A program made the translations under genes and the position numbers. From Rhizobiaceae bacterium (GTDB lineage: Bacteria; Pseudomonadota; Alphaproteobacteria; Rhizobiales; Rhizobiaceae), in assembly GCA_020696915.1 (NCBI GenBank), contig JAJFMR010000002.1:1-33438 (forward strand): a DNA stretch of 33,438 nucleotides, read 5' to 3'. Shown one piece after another: positions 1 to 12,341 of this stretch (position 1 is its first letter; each line of letters opens with the position of its first letter). Below the pieces are notes generated by a model. It did not search any database. It saw nothing but the letters and a program-made list of their open reading frames with translations, and was not told the origin of the DNA.

Positions 1-239
1 TGGCCGAGATAGTGGCTCGCCGCCGCTACGGTCGGAAAGGTCTCGCCGCCCCCCGCGATCCCGACCGCCCCGGAGGAGGGCGGCAGCAAACCCGCCAAAA
101 TGCGCAGCAGGGTTGATTTTCCGGCGCCGTTCGGGCCCGTGACGACCAAGCTCTCACGGGCTTCGAGCGCAAACCCGACGCCACAGAAGACCTGCTCGCC
201 GCCGCGCTCGCCGCTCAGCTTGTCGGCGATCAATCGCAT
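1..239 (-). CDS. ccmA: Heme exporter ATP-binding protein CcmA (partial, runs off the left edge)
   Basis: Reverse-strand translation from ATG at 239 reads MRLIADKLSGERGGEQVFCGVGFALEARESLVVTGPNGAGKSTLLRILAGLLPPSSG...; Walker A GPNGAGKST; divergent from acnA. Confidence 0.85.
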   Translation of the reverse strand, partial: MRLIADKLSGERGGEQVFCGVGFALEARESLVVTGPNGAGKSTLLRILAGLLPPSSGAVGIAGGGETFPTVAAASHYLG

Positions 240-299
240 CTGCCCCCGCCTCCGATTGTTCGCCGCGCGTGCGACGCAGCAATTTTGCCTATAGTCGGT

Positions 300-314
300 C
301 TAGAACTATTCTAG
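300..314. promoter_or_regulatory. ICE/Irr-box-like inverted repeat CTAGAA-CTA-TTCTAG in the ccmA/acnA divergent promoter region
   Basis: Perfect 6+6 inverted repeat with 3-nt spacer; resembles the recalled rhizobial ICE consensus TTTAGAA-N3-TTCTAAA. Confidence 0.55.
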
Positions 315-462
315 GAAATTCTCTATACGCCGGACAACCGGGCCAGCGGTCGGCCCGGAAACCGAATTTGCGCCGAACCTACGAACTCGCCGCCTGACCG
401 GCAGGACGCGGGGGACGGACAGCGGAAATGACCGTACCCGCACCTTTGCGCGTGATCCCAGC

Positions 463-3204
<2,742 letters not shown>

Positions 3205-3494
3205 CACGGCGGGGGACGAAAAGACTGCGGCACGGCGCCTGCCACCGCAGGGCGGCAGCCCGGACGTGAACGCGCGCGTTGCGTTTCGCGCCGGGCCTTC
3301 ATCCTGAAGCCAGCCGTGTGTGCTCTCGTCCTTTGGCCGTCTGCAAAGCAGGCCGGCGATCGGTTCCACGATGGCGACCCCCTGAAAGCTTGCCGGTGTC
3401 ACCCGAACGTGACTTCCTGTTGTGCCATCGATCTGGCAATCCAATCGGCAACGACAATGGCGCCGGCCGAACCGCGCCGGATCTGGAATGCTTC

Positions 3495-4244
3495 ATGAAA
3501 CCAGCACCTCTCCTGAGAGCGGCAGCAGCATTTCTGGCCCTTGGGGTGGTGCCTGGCCTCGCCGGCGACGTCGAGCAGCCGGTCGGGGTGGTGGAGCTGT
3601 TCACCAGCCAGGGCTGCAGTTCCTGTCCGCCGGCCGATGAAGTTCTGGCCGAGCTCGCCCGGTCGGGCGAGGGCGTGGCGCTTGGCTATCACGTCGACTA
3701 CTGGGATTATCTGGGTTGGAAGGACACTCTGGGCAGACCGGAGAACACGGCCCGTCAATACGATTACGGAAAGTCCTTCGGCAGTCGTTCGGTATATACG
3801 CCCCAGGCCGTCATAAACGGCCGAAGGCATGTGAATGGCGCCAAGCGCCAGGCCGTACAGGCCGCCCTTGCCGAGATGCGGACCTCCGGCGCCGGGCTGA
3901 CCGTCGACATCGACATTCAGCGCTCCGGCGACAGCATCCTCATAGACGCTCACGGCGCGCCCGACGGCCGCGGCAGCGCCCATCTGGTGCTCGTCTATTT
4001 CGATCCGACCAGGCCAATCGTCATCGAGCGCGGGGAGAACAAGGGCCGTACCATCCGTTATGCCAACCCTGTCACCGGCCTGCAGACCGTCGGCATGTGG
4101 CACGGCCGTCCGGTGCGGTTCGAATTCCCTCAAAGCGAAGTCGCCAAGAAGGGCGGCTGCGCGGTGCTGCTTCAATCGGTGAGCAAGGACGGTCTTCCCG
4201 GCCCGATTCTGGGAGCGGCGCTGATTCGCCGTCCCAAACGATGA
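3495..4244 (+). CDS. DUF1223 family, thioredoxin-fold secreted protein
   Basis: Within ORF 3279-4244; Met at 3495 gives a signal peptide then VGVVELFTSQGCSSCPPADEVLAEL, a DUF1223 hallmark; neighbour of acnA. Confidence 0.85.
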   Translation: MKPAPLLRAAAAFLALGVVPGLAGDVEQPVGVVELFTSQGCSSCPPADEVLAELARSGEGVALGYHVDYWDYLGWKDTLGRPENTARQYDYGKSFGSRSVYTPQAVINGRRHVNGAKRQAVQAALAEMRTSGAGLTVDIDIQRSGDSILIDAHGAPDGRGSAHLVLVYFDPTRPIVIERGENKGRTIRYANPVTGLQTVGMWHGRPVRFEFPQSEVAKKGGCAVLLQSVSKDGLPGPILGAALIRRPKR

Positions 4245-4266
4245 GCGAGCGGGCGGCACACGTGAA

Positions 4267-4297
4267 AAAACCGGCGTCGCTTCCGCGCACCGGTTTT
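4267..4297 (+). terminator. Terminator-like hairpin AAAACCGG...CCGGTTTT downstream of the DUF1223 gene
   Basis: Perfect 8-bp inverted repeat ending in TTTT, 22 bp after the stop codon. Confidence 0.55.
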
Positions 4298-4656
4298 CAG
4301 GATTCCAGGTCGTCGCACCCAGGTTTTTCTGGCGAAAACCAAGGTTGGTTCGATCCGACGCAGACCCGTGGGCGGGGGGCTTGGGGTTTACGAGCCGGTG
4401 CCGGACCGAACCGTCTCAGGCAACGAGGGTAAATTCGTCGGACATTGGGGCGCCAGCGCGGATAAAACGCGGCAGGATTGTGGCGGAGAATCACCAATCA
4501 CGACAGAGTGTATTGTGTACGTTACCTGGCCGGAACATCGGCGGCGAAGGGCCGCTCGCGGTGCGGATCCTCCCCGACGTTGCTTGTCGCCGGATCTTGC
4601 AATTGCGCCGTGGAAAGGCGACCTTTGCGTCGGACAGCTGAGGCAGGACGGGTTCG

Positions 4657-5043
4657 ATGACCGATCGCGCGGGGGGAATGGAGGATGGGGAAGACTCCGC
4701 AATATTGATCCCGCTCCACGAGGCTCGGCGCCAGCGCGCCGACGTGCCGGTCACCTTCCAGCGACGTGAACTCGACCAGTTGCTTCGCCTTTATGGACGA
4801 ATGGTTGCCGCCAACGAGTGGCGCGACTATGCGATCGACCACCTTCCCGACCGCGCGGTGTTCTCGGTGTTCCGTCGCACTTCGGAAACGCCGTTGTTCA
4901 GGATCGTCAAGGATCCGGCACTGGCGCGCCGCCAGGGAACCTGGTCCGTCGTCTCGGCAACCGGTCTCGTCATGAAGCGCGGCCACGAACTGGCCCGCGT
5001 GCTCGGCCTTTTCGACAAGCGCCTCAGCCTAGTCGAGGCCTGA
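4657..5043 (+). CDS. DUF2794 domain-containing protein
   Basis: 128-aa ORF: VTFQRRELDQLLRLYGRMVAANEWRDYAIDHLPDRAVFSVFRRTSETPLFRIVKDPALARRQGTWSVVSATGLVMKRGHELARVLGLF. Confidence 0.85.
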   Translation: MTDRAGGMEDGEDSAILIPLHEARRQRADVPVTFQRRELDQLLRLYGRMVAANEWRDYAIDHLPDRAVFSVFRRTSETPLFRIVKDPALARRQGTWSVVSATGLVMKRGHELARVLGLFDKRLSLVEA

Positions 5044-5605
5044 GCGTTCCGCGAAACCGCCGTTCCGGCATCGAGCAGCCGTCGGGCGGCGTCGACGACC
5101 CGCCGTTCATGGGCAGCTGCATGAAGGTGGTGTCGAGCCAGCGGCCTTGCTTGTATCCCGAGCCCTGTAGCTGCCCGCAATGGCGGAAGCCGGCTCGCAG
5201 GTGGAGACGGACCGAGGGGCTTTCCGGGGAACCGTCGCCGATGACGGCGATCATCTGCCTGAATCCGAGCGCCTCCGCCTCCGCCACGAGCTTTCTCAGG
5301 AGCGCGATCCCGACGCCCTGTCCCTTTGCCTCCGGTTCGACATAGACGGAATTCTCGACGATGAAGCGATAGGCAGGGCGCGGCCGGAACGGCCCAGCAT
5401 AGGCGTAGCCGACAAGCCGGCCGTCGAGTTCGGCGACCAGGTAGGGGAAGTCGCCCGCAGCGAGCGCCGCGTAACGGCTTTCCATCTCCTGCAGGGTCGG
5501 CGGCTCCAGTTCGTAGCTGGCGGTCCCATGGAGGACGGCATCGGCATAGATGGCGGTGATGACCTCCAGATCGCCGATGTGAGCAGGCCGGACCTCGATG
5601 CTCAT
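5024..5605 (-). CDS. GNAT family N-acetyltransferase (phosphinothricin/methionine sulfoximine acetyltransferase-like)
   Basis: Translation MSIEVRPAHIGDLEVITAIYADAVLHGTASYELEPPTLQEM...SVYVEPEAKGQGVGIALLRKLV; 3' end overlaps the DUF2794 gene by 20 nt. Confidence 0.88.
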   Translation of the reverse strand: MSIEVRPAHIGDLEVITAIYADAVLHGTASYELEPPTLQEMESRYAALAAGDFPYLVAELDGRLVGYAYAGPFRPRPAYRFIVENSVYVEPEAKGQGVGIALLRKLVAEAEALGFRQMIAVIGDGSPESPSVRLHLRAGFRHCGQLQGSGYKQGRWLDTTFMQLPMNGGSSTPPDGCSMPERRFRGTLRPRLG

Positions 5606-5629
5606 CTGTCGGATATGCTCCCGCAATTG

Positions 5630-5657
5630 GAAAGGGCGGCCGTTTGGCCGCCCTTTC
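5630..5657 (-). terminator. Hairpin GAAAGGGCGGCC-GTTT-GGCCGCCCTTTC between the Bax-inhibitor gene and the GNAT gene
   Basis: Perfect 12-bp inverted repeat with 4-nt loop immediately downstream of the CDS ending at 5679. Confidence 0.65.
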
Positions 5658-5678
5658 GTATCTCGCTGATCCTGAGCG

Positions 5679-6455
5679 CTATTCGCGGTTGCCGAGGAAG
5701 TGCAGCAGGAAAGTGAAAAGGTTGATGAAATCGAGGTAGAGGGTCAAGGCACCCATGATCGCCTTGCGGCCGGCGACGAGAACGTCGTCGCCCTCGAAAT
5801 ACATCTCCTTGATCTTCTGCGTGTCGTAGGCGGTGAGCCCCGCGAACACCAGCACGCCGATCGCCGAGATCGCGAACTGCAGGGCCGACGACTGCAGGAA
5901 GATGTTGATGACCATGGCGATGATCAGCCCGAAAACGCCCATGATCAGAAACGAGCCCATCGCGGTGAGGTCGCGCCGGGTCGTATAGCCGTAGAGCGAC
6001 AGCGCGCCGAAGGAGGCGGCGGTCACGAAGAAGGTCTGCACGATGCTTTCGCTGGTGAAGACCAGGAATATCGACGACAGCGACAGCCCCATCAGGGCTG
6101 CAAAGCCCCAGAAAGCAGTCTGCGCCGCCGATACGCTCAGCGTGTGCACCCGGAAAGACAGGAAGAACACCACCGCCAGCGGCGCGAGCATGACGACCCA
6201 CCTGAGCGGCGAGCCATAGAGCACCGCACCAAGCGAGGTCAGCATCTTTCCGTTGCCAAGCGTTGCGACGGCTGCCGCAGGATCGTTCGTGGTCGCCAGC
6301 ATCATCGTCCCGAAGGCGGCGACGCCGGTGATCGCGAGGCCGAGCGCCATCAGGTTGTAGACCTTGATCATGTAGGCGCGGAGGCCTTCGTCGATGGCGA
6401 CATCGGTGCGGGTGCCCGCAGCGGCGCGCGCCTGATAGTTGCGAATCTCTGCCAT
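5679..6455 (-). CDS. Bax inhibitor-1/YccA family membrane protein
   Basis: Start MAEIRNYQARAAAGTRTDVAIDEGLRAYMIKVYNLMALGLAITGVAAFG; multiple TM segments; VFAGLTAYDTQKIKEMY. Confidence 0.9.
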   Translation of the reverse strand: MAEIRNYQARAAAGTRTDVAIDEGLRAYMIKVYNLMALGLAITGVAAFGTMMLATTNDPAAAVATLGNGKMLTSLGAVLYGSPLRWVVMLAPLAVVFFLSFRVHTLSVSAAQTAFWGFAALMGLSLSSIFLVFTSESIVQTFFVTAASFGALSLYGYTTRRDLTAMGSFLIMGVFGLIIAMVINIFLQSSALQFAISAIGVLVFAGLTAYDTQKIKEMYFEGDDVLVAGRKAIMGALTLYLDFINLFTFLLHFLGNRE

Positions 6456-6662
6456 GGAGAGTCCTCTGTTTGCTTCTGTCCCGTCGGGGTCGGACGCACG
6501 CGCCCAGGCGCCGCTGGCGGGACTCCAGCATGCCTGGCCCGGAATATGATGCTTCTCGACCGTCAGGACAAGACCTGTAACCCGCTGCAATCCACCGTGA
6601 CTGCATCAAATTTGTGTCGTGATCGCCCGAAACCGCGCGGGCAAGTCCGCGGCGACGGACCG

Positions 6663-9302
6663 TCAGAGATTCCTGAGGACCGGCGCTGCCTTGTGGCCGA
6701 GCGCCCGCCACGTGCCCAAAAGGCCAAATCCGACGGTCAGCAGCAGCGCCGCGACGATGGTGGCGAGCGCCACTTCAGGCAAGAAGCTGGAGGGCAGGGT
6801 CATGATTCTGGAAATGACGAACCAGGCGGCGATCCCGCCGGCAAAGAGCGCGAAAACCGCCGTCGCCAACCCGATCAGCGCATATTCCAGCGAGAAAGCA
6901 GCGACCAGTGTCCGCCTTGTCGCGCCGAGCGTCTTCAGGATCACGGCGTCGTGGATGCGGGCGCGGTTGCCGGCCGCGAGCGCGCCCGACAGAACCAGGA
7001 CCGAAGCCACGAGGGCGACGCTGGCTGCCGCCCGAATCGCCGTTCCGAGCTGGGCGATCAGGCGATTGACGACATCGAGCGCATCCTTGACGCGTACGGT
7101 TGTCACCGCCGGAAAGGTCCGGGTGACGGCGTTCAGCAACGCCGCCTCTTCAGCGGGCGTGGCCTGCGCCTCCGTCAGCGTCGCCAGCCACGAATGCGGC
7201 GCGCCGGCAAAGGTGTTCGGCGAGAACACCATGACGAAGTTGATCCCCATCGATTCCCAATTCACCTCGCGAAAGTTCGCGATTCGGGCGGTGATGTCGC
7301 GGCCAAGCACGTTGACGGTGACGGTGTCGCCAAGCTTCAGCCCGATTTCGCGGCCCTCCTGTGCCGAAAAGGAGAGCAGGGGCTCGCCGGCATAATCCGC
7401 CGGCCACCACGCCCCTTCCGCCAGCGTGGCATTTGCGGGAAGCGCGTCTTCATAGGTGATGCCGCGGTCGCCGCGCAGTACCCAGGCGCCTTCGGCCGGC
7501 ACGGCCAGTTTCTCGACGTCGACGCCGTTCAGTTCGACGACCCGGCCTCTCAGCATCGGAACACGCGCCAACCTGCCGTCCGGCGACCTGTCCTCGATGA
7601 AGCGGGCGAAGGCCTCGACCTCGGCGCTCTGGATGTCGACGAAGAAGAAATTTGGCGCACGTTCGGGCAGACTGCCCGAAAGCTGGCGCCTGAGATTGCC
7701 GTCGATCAATGCAAGAGCGACGAGCAGCGTCAGTCCGAGCCCAAGGGAAAGCACGACCGAGGGCGTCAGCGCCCCGGGACGATGAATGTTGCCGATCGCC
7801 AGCCTGAGCGCCGTCCAGCGCACGGGCGGGCTCCGCCTGGCAAGCGTCTGCACGAGCGCCGCGACGCTGCGCAAAACGACGAAAGAAAACAGGGTGGCGC
7901 CGACGAAGATCGAGGCGATGCGTCGATCCTCCGAGAACCATACGGCCAGGAAGGCTAGCAAGGCAGCGATGGCAAACGCGGCGAGCACGTAGGATCGGCC
8001 CGGCAGGCCGCTCGGCTCGAAGCCCATTTCGCGAAACAGCGCGGTGGCCGGCACCTCGCGGGCCCGGCCGAGCGGCAGGATGGCAAAGGCAAGGGTCACC
8101 AGCAGGCCGAACAGCGCCGCCATGCCGAGCGCGCCCGGATAGATGCCGTGCTCCGCCGGAACCGGGATGAGCGCGGCCAGCGCCGTCGTTGCGAACAGCG
8201 GCATCAGGGCGCCGATCGCCAGTCCGGCGGCGATGCCTATTCCCGCAATGATCAGGATCTGGACGAGGTATACCGCGAACACGAAGCCGCCGGAGGCGCC
8301 GAGGCTCTTGAATGTCGCGATGACACCGCGCTTGCCGTCGAGATAGGCGCGCACTGCGTTGGCGACGCCGACCCCGCCCACGACCAGCGCCGTCAATCCG
8401 ACCAGAGTGAGGAATTGCGAGAAGCGTTCGATGTTGCGTGACAGCGACGGGGCCGCGTTGGTGCGGGTGCGGATCGACCACCCGGCCTGCGGGAACTCCG
8501 AATTCGCCCGCTCGGCGATTGCCTCGAGCTCGGCGTCGCCGGTCGTGCCGGGCAATCGCACCTTGTAGGCGAATTCGGCGAGGCTGCCGGGCTGGACGAG
8601 CCCCGAGGCCTGCAGCCCCTCCAGCGAGATCATCAGGCGGGGAGCAAAGCCGAAGCCTTCCGACGCCGCATCGGGTTCGGTGACGAGGTTTGCCCGGAGC
8701 TCGAAGACTGCCTGGCCGAGTCTGACGCGGCCGCCCGGGGCAATTCCGAGCCGCTCGAAGAGGAGTTCGGGGGCCGCCGCTCCGTAGACATCGCCCTGGC
8801 TGCCGAACAGCGCCTCCCGCGACAGCCGAGGCTCGGTGACGAGCGTGCCGTATAGAGGATAGGCCCGATCCACCGCCTTGACTTCGACCAGGGCCTGGTC
8901 GGCGCCGTCCTCGAGCCGGGCCATCGAACGCAGGCCCGCGCTTTGGGCCAGGCCTCCCAGCCCCTCCAGGAATTCGAGTTCGGCAGGGTCGGCACGCCGC
9001 TGGTTGAGTTCGAAGCGAAGGTCGCCGCCGAGCAGCGCCTGGCCCTCCCTGGCGACACCGGCCGTGATGGAATTGGCAACCGAGTTCACGCCGCCGATGG
9101 CCCCGACCCCGAGCGCGATGCAGGTGACGAAGATCATGAAGCCGGCAAGCCCGCCGCGCATCTCGCGCAGCGAGAAGCGGACGGCAAGCGCAAGCGTGCG
9201 GACCCGGGAGGCTCCGGCCGTGGCCGGCTCCTGCCGGCCGGCCGCTCCGGCGACGGAGGACCCGGGCGGGCCCGCGTCGATCGAGGACGTTGGACCCGAC
9301 AT
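6663..9302 (-). CDS. FtsX-like ABC transporter permease (YbbP family)
   Basis: 879 aa; N-terminal TM plus MacB-like periplasmic region, multiple FtsX permease TM blocks; adjacent to a YbbA-like ATPase. Confidence 0.9.
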   Translation of the reverse strand: MSGPTSSIDAGPPGSSVAGAAGRQEPATAGASRVRTLALAVRFSLREMRGGLAGFMIFVTCIALGVGAIGGVNSVANSITAGVAREGQALLGGDLRFELNQRRADPAELEFLEGLGGLAQSAGLRSMARLEDGADQALVEVKAVDRAYPLYGTLVTEPRLSREALFGSQGDVYGAAAPELLFERLGIAPGGRVRLGQAVFELRANLVTEPDAASEGFGFAPRLMISLEGLQASGLVQPGSLAEFAYKVRLPGTTGDAELEAIAERANSEFPQAGWSIRTRTNAAPSLSRNIERFSQFLTLVGLTALVVGGVGVANAVRAYLDGKRGVIATFKSLGASGGFVFAVYLVQILIIAGIGIAAGLAIGALMPLFATTALAALIPVPAEHGIYPGALGMAALFGLLVTLAFAILPLGRAREVPATALFREMGFEPSGLPGRSYVLAAFAIAALLAFLAVWFSEDRRIASIFVGATLFSFVVLRSVAALVQTLARRSPPVRWTALRLAIGNIHRPGALTPSVVLSLGLGLTLLVALALIDGNLRRQLSGSLPERAPNFFFVDIQSAEVEAFARFIEDRSPDGRLARVPMLRGRVVELNGVDVEKLAVPAEGAWVLRGDRGITYEDALPANATLAEGAWWPADYAGEPLLSFSAQEGREIGLKLGDTVTVNVLGRDITARIANFREVNWESMGINFVMVFSPNTFAGAPHSWLATLTEAQATPAEEAALLNAVTRTFPAVTTVRVKDALDVVNRLIAQLGTAIRAAASVALVASVLVLSGALAAGNRARIHDAVILKTLGATRRTLVAAFSLEYALIGLATAVFALFAGGIAAWFVISRIMTLPSSFLPEVALATIVAALLLTVGFGLLGTWRALGHKAAPVLRNL

Positions 9303-9304
9303 CC

Positions 9305-10003
9305 CTAGACCGTCACCGCCAGCCGACCTGCCTCGACGTCGATCCGGCCGGACCGCATGGCCACCTGGCGCGCGCAGCGACCGGCGAGCGACGGATCATG
9401 GGTGACCAGCACCAAGGTCATGCCCCGCTCCTTCGCCTCGGCGAACAACAGGTCGGCGATCTGCCTGCCGGTCGCCTGGTCGAGATTGCCGGTCGGCTCG
9501 TCGGCGATGAGGATGCGCGGCTCGGGCGCCAGCGCCCGGGCAATGGCCACCCGCTGTTGTTCGCCGCCGGACAGCTCGCCGGGGTAGTGGGTGACCCGGT
9601 CGGCAAGCCCGACTGCGTCGAGTTCGCGAAACGCCGCACCGAACGGGTCGTTGCGCCCGGCGAGCTCCAGCGGCACGGCGACGTTCTCCAGCGCCGTCAT
9701 GTTGGGGATCAGATGGAACGACTGGAATACGATGCCGATGTTGCGGCCCCGAAAGGCGGCGATCCGGTCCTCGGACTGGCCGTTCAGCAGATGCCCGGCG
9801 ATCCTCACCGTTCCCGAATCGACGCGCTCCAGCCCGGCTATCACCATCAGCAGTGTCGATTTGCCCGAGCCGGAAGGGCCGACGATGCCGGTCGCCTCAC
9901 CCGACGCGACGTCGAGGCTGACCTTCTTCAGGACATCCACGGCAGACGCACCCTGGCCGAGCCTCAGGGAAACATCCTTCAGCTGGATGACGGGTTCTGT
10001 CAC
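9305..10003 (-). CDS. ABC transporter ATP-binding protein (YbbA/LolD-like)
   Basis: GPSGSGKST Walker A, LSGGEQQRVAIARAL signature, ILIADEPTGNLD Walker B. Confidence 0.95.
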   Translation of the reverse strand: MTEPVIQLKDVSLRLGQGASAVDVLKKVSLDVASGEATGIVGPSGSGKSTLLMVIAGLERVDSGTVRIAGHLLNGQSEDRIAAFRGRNIGIVFQSFHLIPNMTALENVAVPLELAGRNDPFGAAFRELDAVGLADRVTHYPGELSGGEQQRVAIARALAPEPRILIADEPTGNLDQATGRQIADLLFAEAKERGMTLVLVTHDPSLAGRCARQVAMRSGRIDVEAGRLAVTV

Positions 10004-10057
10004 GGGGAGCGCTTCCTATATGGAGGAGGACGGTCCGCGACATATGGGTCTTGCAGC

Positions 10058-10708
10058 ATGGCTTTCAAATCTTCCCCGCGTGCGCTGGCCGGCGCGGCTC
10101 TGGCCTTCGTCTGCCTGGCGACGTCGGCCACGGCCGAGCCTTACAAGATCGTCGGCTTCGGAGACAGCCTGATGGCTGGATACGGTCTGGATGCCGGCCA
10201 GAGCTTTCCGGAAAAGCTCGAGCAGGCCATGCGGGCGAAGGGTCACGATGTCGTGATCGTGAATGCCGGCGTTTCGGGGGATACGTCGAGCGGCGGGCTC
10301 GCGCGTCTCGATTGGTCCGTACCGGAGGATGCCGATCTCGTCGTCCTGGAACTCGGCGCCAACGACATGTTGCGCGGCGTGCCGCCGCAAATCACCGAAC
10401 GTAACCTCGACACGATGATCACCCGGCTGAAGCAAAGACCCGTGGCCGTGCTGCTTGCCGGAATGCGCGCCGCGCCGAACCTCGGGCCCGAGTACCGGGC
10501 GGCGTTTGACGCGATCTATCCCCGCCTGTCCGAAAAACATGCGGCCCCCCTCTACGGCTTTTTTCTGGACGGGGTGGCCGCCGACCCCAGATATCTGCTC
10601 GACGACCGCATGCACCCGAACGCCGCGGGAATAGACCGGATGGTGGAGCGCTTCGTACCGCATCTGGAGGCGGTCATTGCCGCCACACCGGCGGGTTCGG
10701 CGCCGTGA
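10058..10708 (+). CDS. tesA: Secreted GDSL-type arylesterase/lysophospholipase, TesA-like
   Basis: Signal peptide MAFKSSPRALAGAALAFVCLATSATA then IVGFGDSLMAGYGLDAG, VIVNAGVSGDTSSGG, ELGANDMLRG, DRMHPNAAG; divergent from YbbA/YbbP pair. Confidence 0.9.
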   Translation: MAFKSSPRALAGAALAFVCLATSATAEPYKIVGFGDSLMAGYGLDAGQSFPEKLEQAMRAKGHDVVIVNAGVSGDTSSGGLARLDWSVPEDADLVVLELGANDMLRGVPPQITERNLDTMITRLKQRPVAVLLAGMRAAPNLGPEYRAAFDAIYPRLSEKHAAPLYGFFLDGVAADPRYLLDDRMHPNAAGIDRMVERFVPHLEAVIAATPAGSAP

Positions 10709-10846
10709 GGGGCCGCGAGACGGTTTGCCGGCTGGATTTGCCGTCGATCGGAACGCTTGAATGCAGTGCGACAGAATCCGCTTGCCGCTTATCCGGATCG
10801 GTGATTCGCTGGGCATGCAGTTCGATTCGAGGAAGGGAGCCTGGCC

Positions 10847-11443
10847 ATGCCGCGACTTTTCACCGCCCTCGAAATTCCGCGCGATGCAGCGCTTTCGCTG
10901 TCGCTGCTGCGCGGAGGCCTTCCCGGGGCCCGCTGGGTAGACGTCGAGAACTACCATCTTACCCTGCGTTTCATCGGCGACGTCGAAGGCCATCTCGCCG
11001 ATGAAATCGCCAATGCCCTCGACCGCGTCCACAGGCCGGCATTTTCCCTCACGCTTGCCGGGGTGGGCGCATTCGGGTCGAAAAAGCCGCATTCCGTCTA
11101 TGCCGGCGTCGCGGCGTCGCCGGACCTTCTTGCATTGCAAGGTGAGGTCGAGCGGATCTGCCAGCGGCTGGGGCTCGATCCCGATCCGCGCAAGTTCACG
11201 CCCCATGTGACACTGGCGCGGCTGCGGAACTCGAGTCCAGCCGATGTCGCCCACTATCTGTCGGCACGCGGCAATTTCGCGGCCATGCCGTTCCGGGTCG
11301 ACCGCTTCGTGCTGATGTCGTCGCGCGAGTCGGTCGGCGGCGGCCCCTATGTGGTGGAAGAGGCCTGGCCCCTTGCGCGCGCCGAGTTCGGCGGGTCGAG
11401 GACGGGAACCGGCCCGGCGGACGTTTCGCGGGGCATGCGCTGA
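10847..11443 (+). CDS. thpR: RNA 2',3'-cyclic phosphodiesterase (2H phosphoesterase)
   Basis: Two HxTxx motifs: HLTLRFIGDV and HVTLARL; N-term RLFTALEIP. Confidence 0.9.
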   Translation: MPRLFTALEIPRDAALSLSLLRGGLPGARWVDVENYHLTLRFIGDVEGHLADEIANALDRVHRPAFSLTLAGVGAFGSKKPHSVYAGVAASPDLLALQGEVERICQRLGLDPDPRKFTPHVTLARLRNSSPADVAHYLSARGNFAAMPFRVDRFVLMSSRESVGGGPYVVEEAWPLARAEFGGSRTGTGPADVSRGMR

Positions 11444-11536
11444 ACGCTTCCACGGCCGCTGCCCGCTTCGGCCGGCATGACTTTGGTCTGGCGAGGTCGG
11501 CGCCGAACCGCTAAGAACCCAGTCCTTCCGGAGGGG

Positions 11537-12328
11537 ATGTTCGTGTTCTGCCGCGCCGTTTGTCTCGCCGCCGCGCTTAACCTGTCGGGGGCCGCTTCCT
11601 TAGCCCAGTCGCTGCCCGATCTCGGCGGTCGAGCGGTGGTGGTCGTTACGGAGAATGCCTACCTGCCCCTGCAGTTCATCGATCCGGACACCGGTCAACC
11701 GGCCGGTTGGGAGTATGACGCGCTGGCAGAACTCTCGTCCCGGCTCAACTTCACGGTCGAGTACCGGAACACGTCCTGGGACGCCATGATCCAGGCGGTC
11801 TCCGATGGCCTGTACGACCTCGGCATGACCGGCATCACCATCACCGAAGAGCGCAGGCAGAAGGTCGATTTCTCGGATCCCTACATGCGCTCCGAGATAT
11901 TCATGCTGGTGCGCGGCGACGAGCAGCGCTTCACCGACCCAAAAACATTTGCGGCGAACCCTGAGCTGCTGATCGGTGCCCAGCCCGGCACCTCCCCCTT
12001 CTACGTCGCCGTCTACGAGATTCTCGACGGCAACGAGCAGAACCCGCGCATCAAGCTGATGGAGACCTTTGCAGCCACGGTGGCGGCGCTGCAGGCCGGC
12101 GATGTCGACCTCGTCCTCACCGACAGCGCGGCAGGCAAGGCGATCAGCGACAATTCCGGCGGCCGCCTGAAGCTGGTCGGCGCACCGCTGCAGGCCGAGG
12201 ATTTCGGCTTCATCTTTCCGAAAGGCTCCGACCTCGTGGCGCCGATCAACGCCGGCCTGGCGGCGCTGCGGGCGGACGGCACCCTGGACAGGCTGACGCA
12301 GAAATGGTTCGTCGACTACAGACCCTGA
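11537..12328 (+). CDS. Amino-acid ABC transporter substrate-binding protein (SBP family 3)
   Basis: Signal peptide, then [29 protein letters not shown]...[28 protein letters not shown]. Confidence 0.92.
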   Translation: MFVFCRAVCLAAALNLSGAASLAQSLPDLGGRAVVVVTENAYLPLQFIDPDTGQPAGWEYDALAELSSRLNFTVEYRNTSWDAMIQAVSDGLYDLGMTGITITEERRQKVDFSDPYMRSEIFMLVRGDEQRFTDPKTFAANPELLIGAQPGTSPFYVAVYEILDGNEQNPRIKLMETFAATVAALQAGDVDLVLTDSAAGKAISDNSGGRLKLVGAPLQAEDFGFIFPKGSDLVAPINAGLAALRADGTLDRLTQKWFVDYRP

Positions 12329-12341
12329 CGGCCGCGCCGGC

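Noticed and set aside
3269-3280. 12-bp palindrome AACGCGCGCGTT downstream of acnA
   Set aside because: Alternating CG tract expected by chance in high-GC DNA; no associated gene-control context.
4341-4375. GGTTCGATCC resembling a tRNA T-loop
   Set aside because: Flanking bases do not form a 5-bp T stem and no acceptor/anticodon arms can be assembled.
5700-7958. 752-aa plus-strand ORF
   Set aside because: Antisense to the Bax-inhibitor and YbbP-type genes; Q/R/D/H-rich composition without domains; shadow ORF.
10016-11254. 412-aa minus-strand ORF spanning the esterase and thpR genes
   Set aside because: Antisense to two genes with strong catalytic motifs on the plus strand; no recognisable domain.
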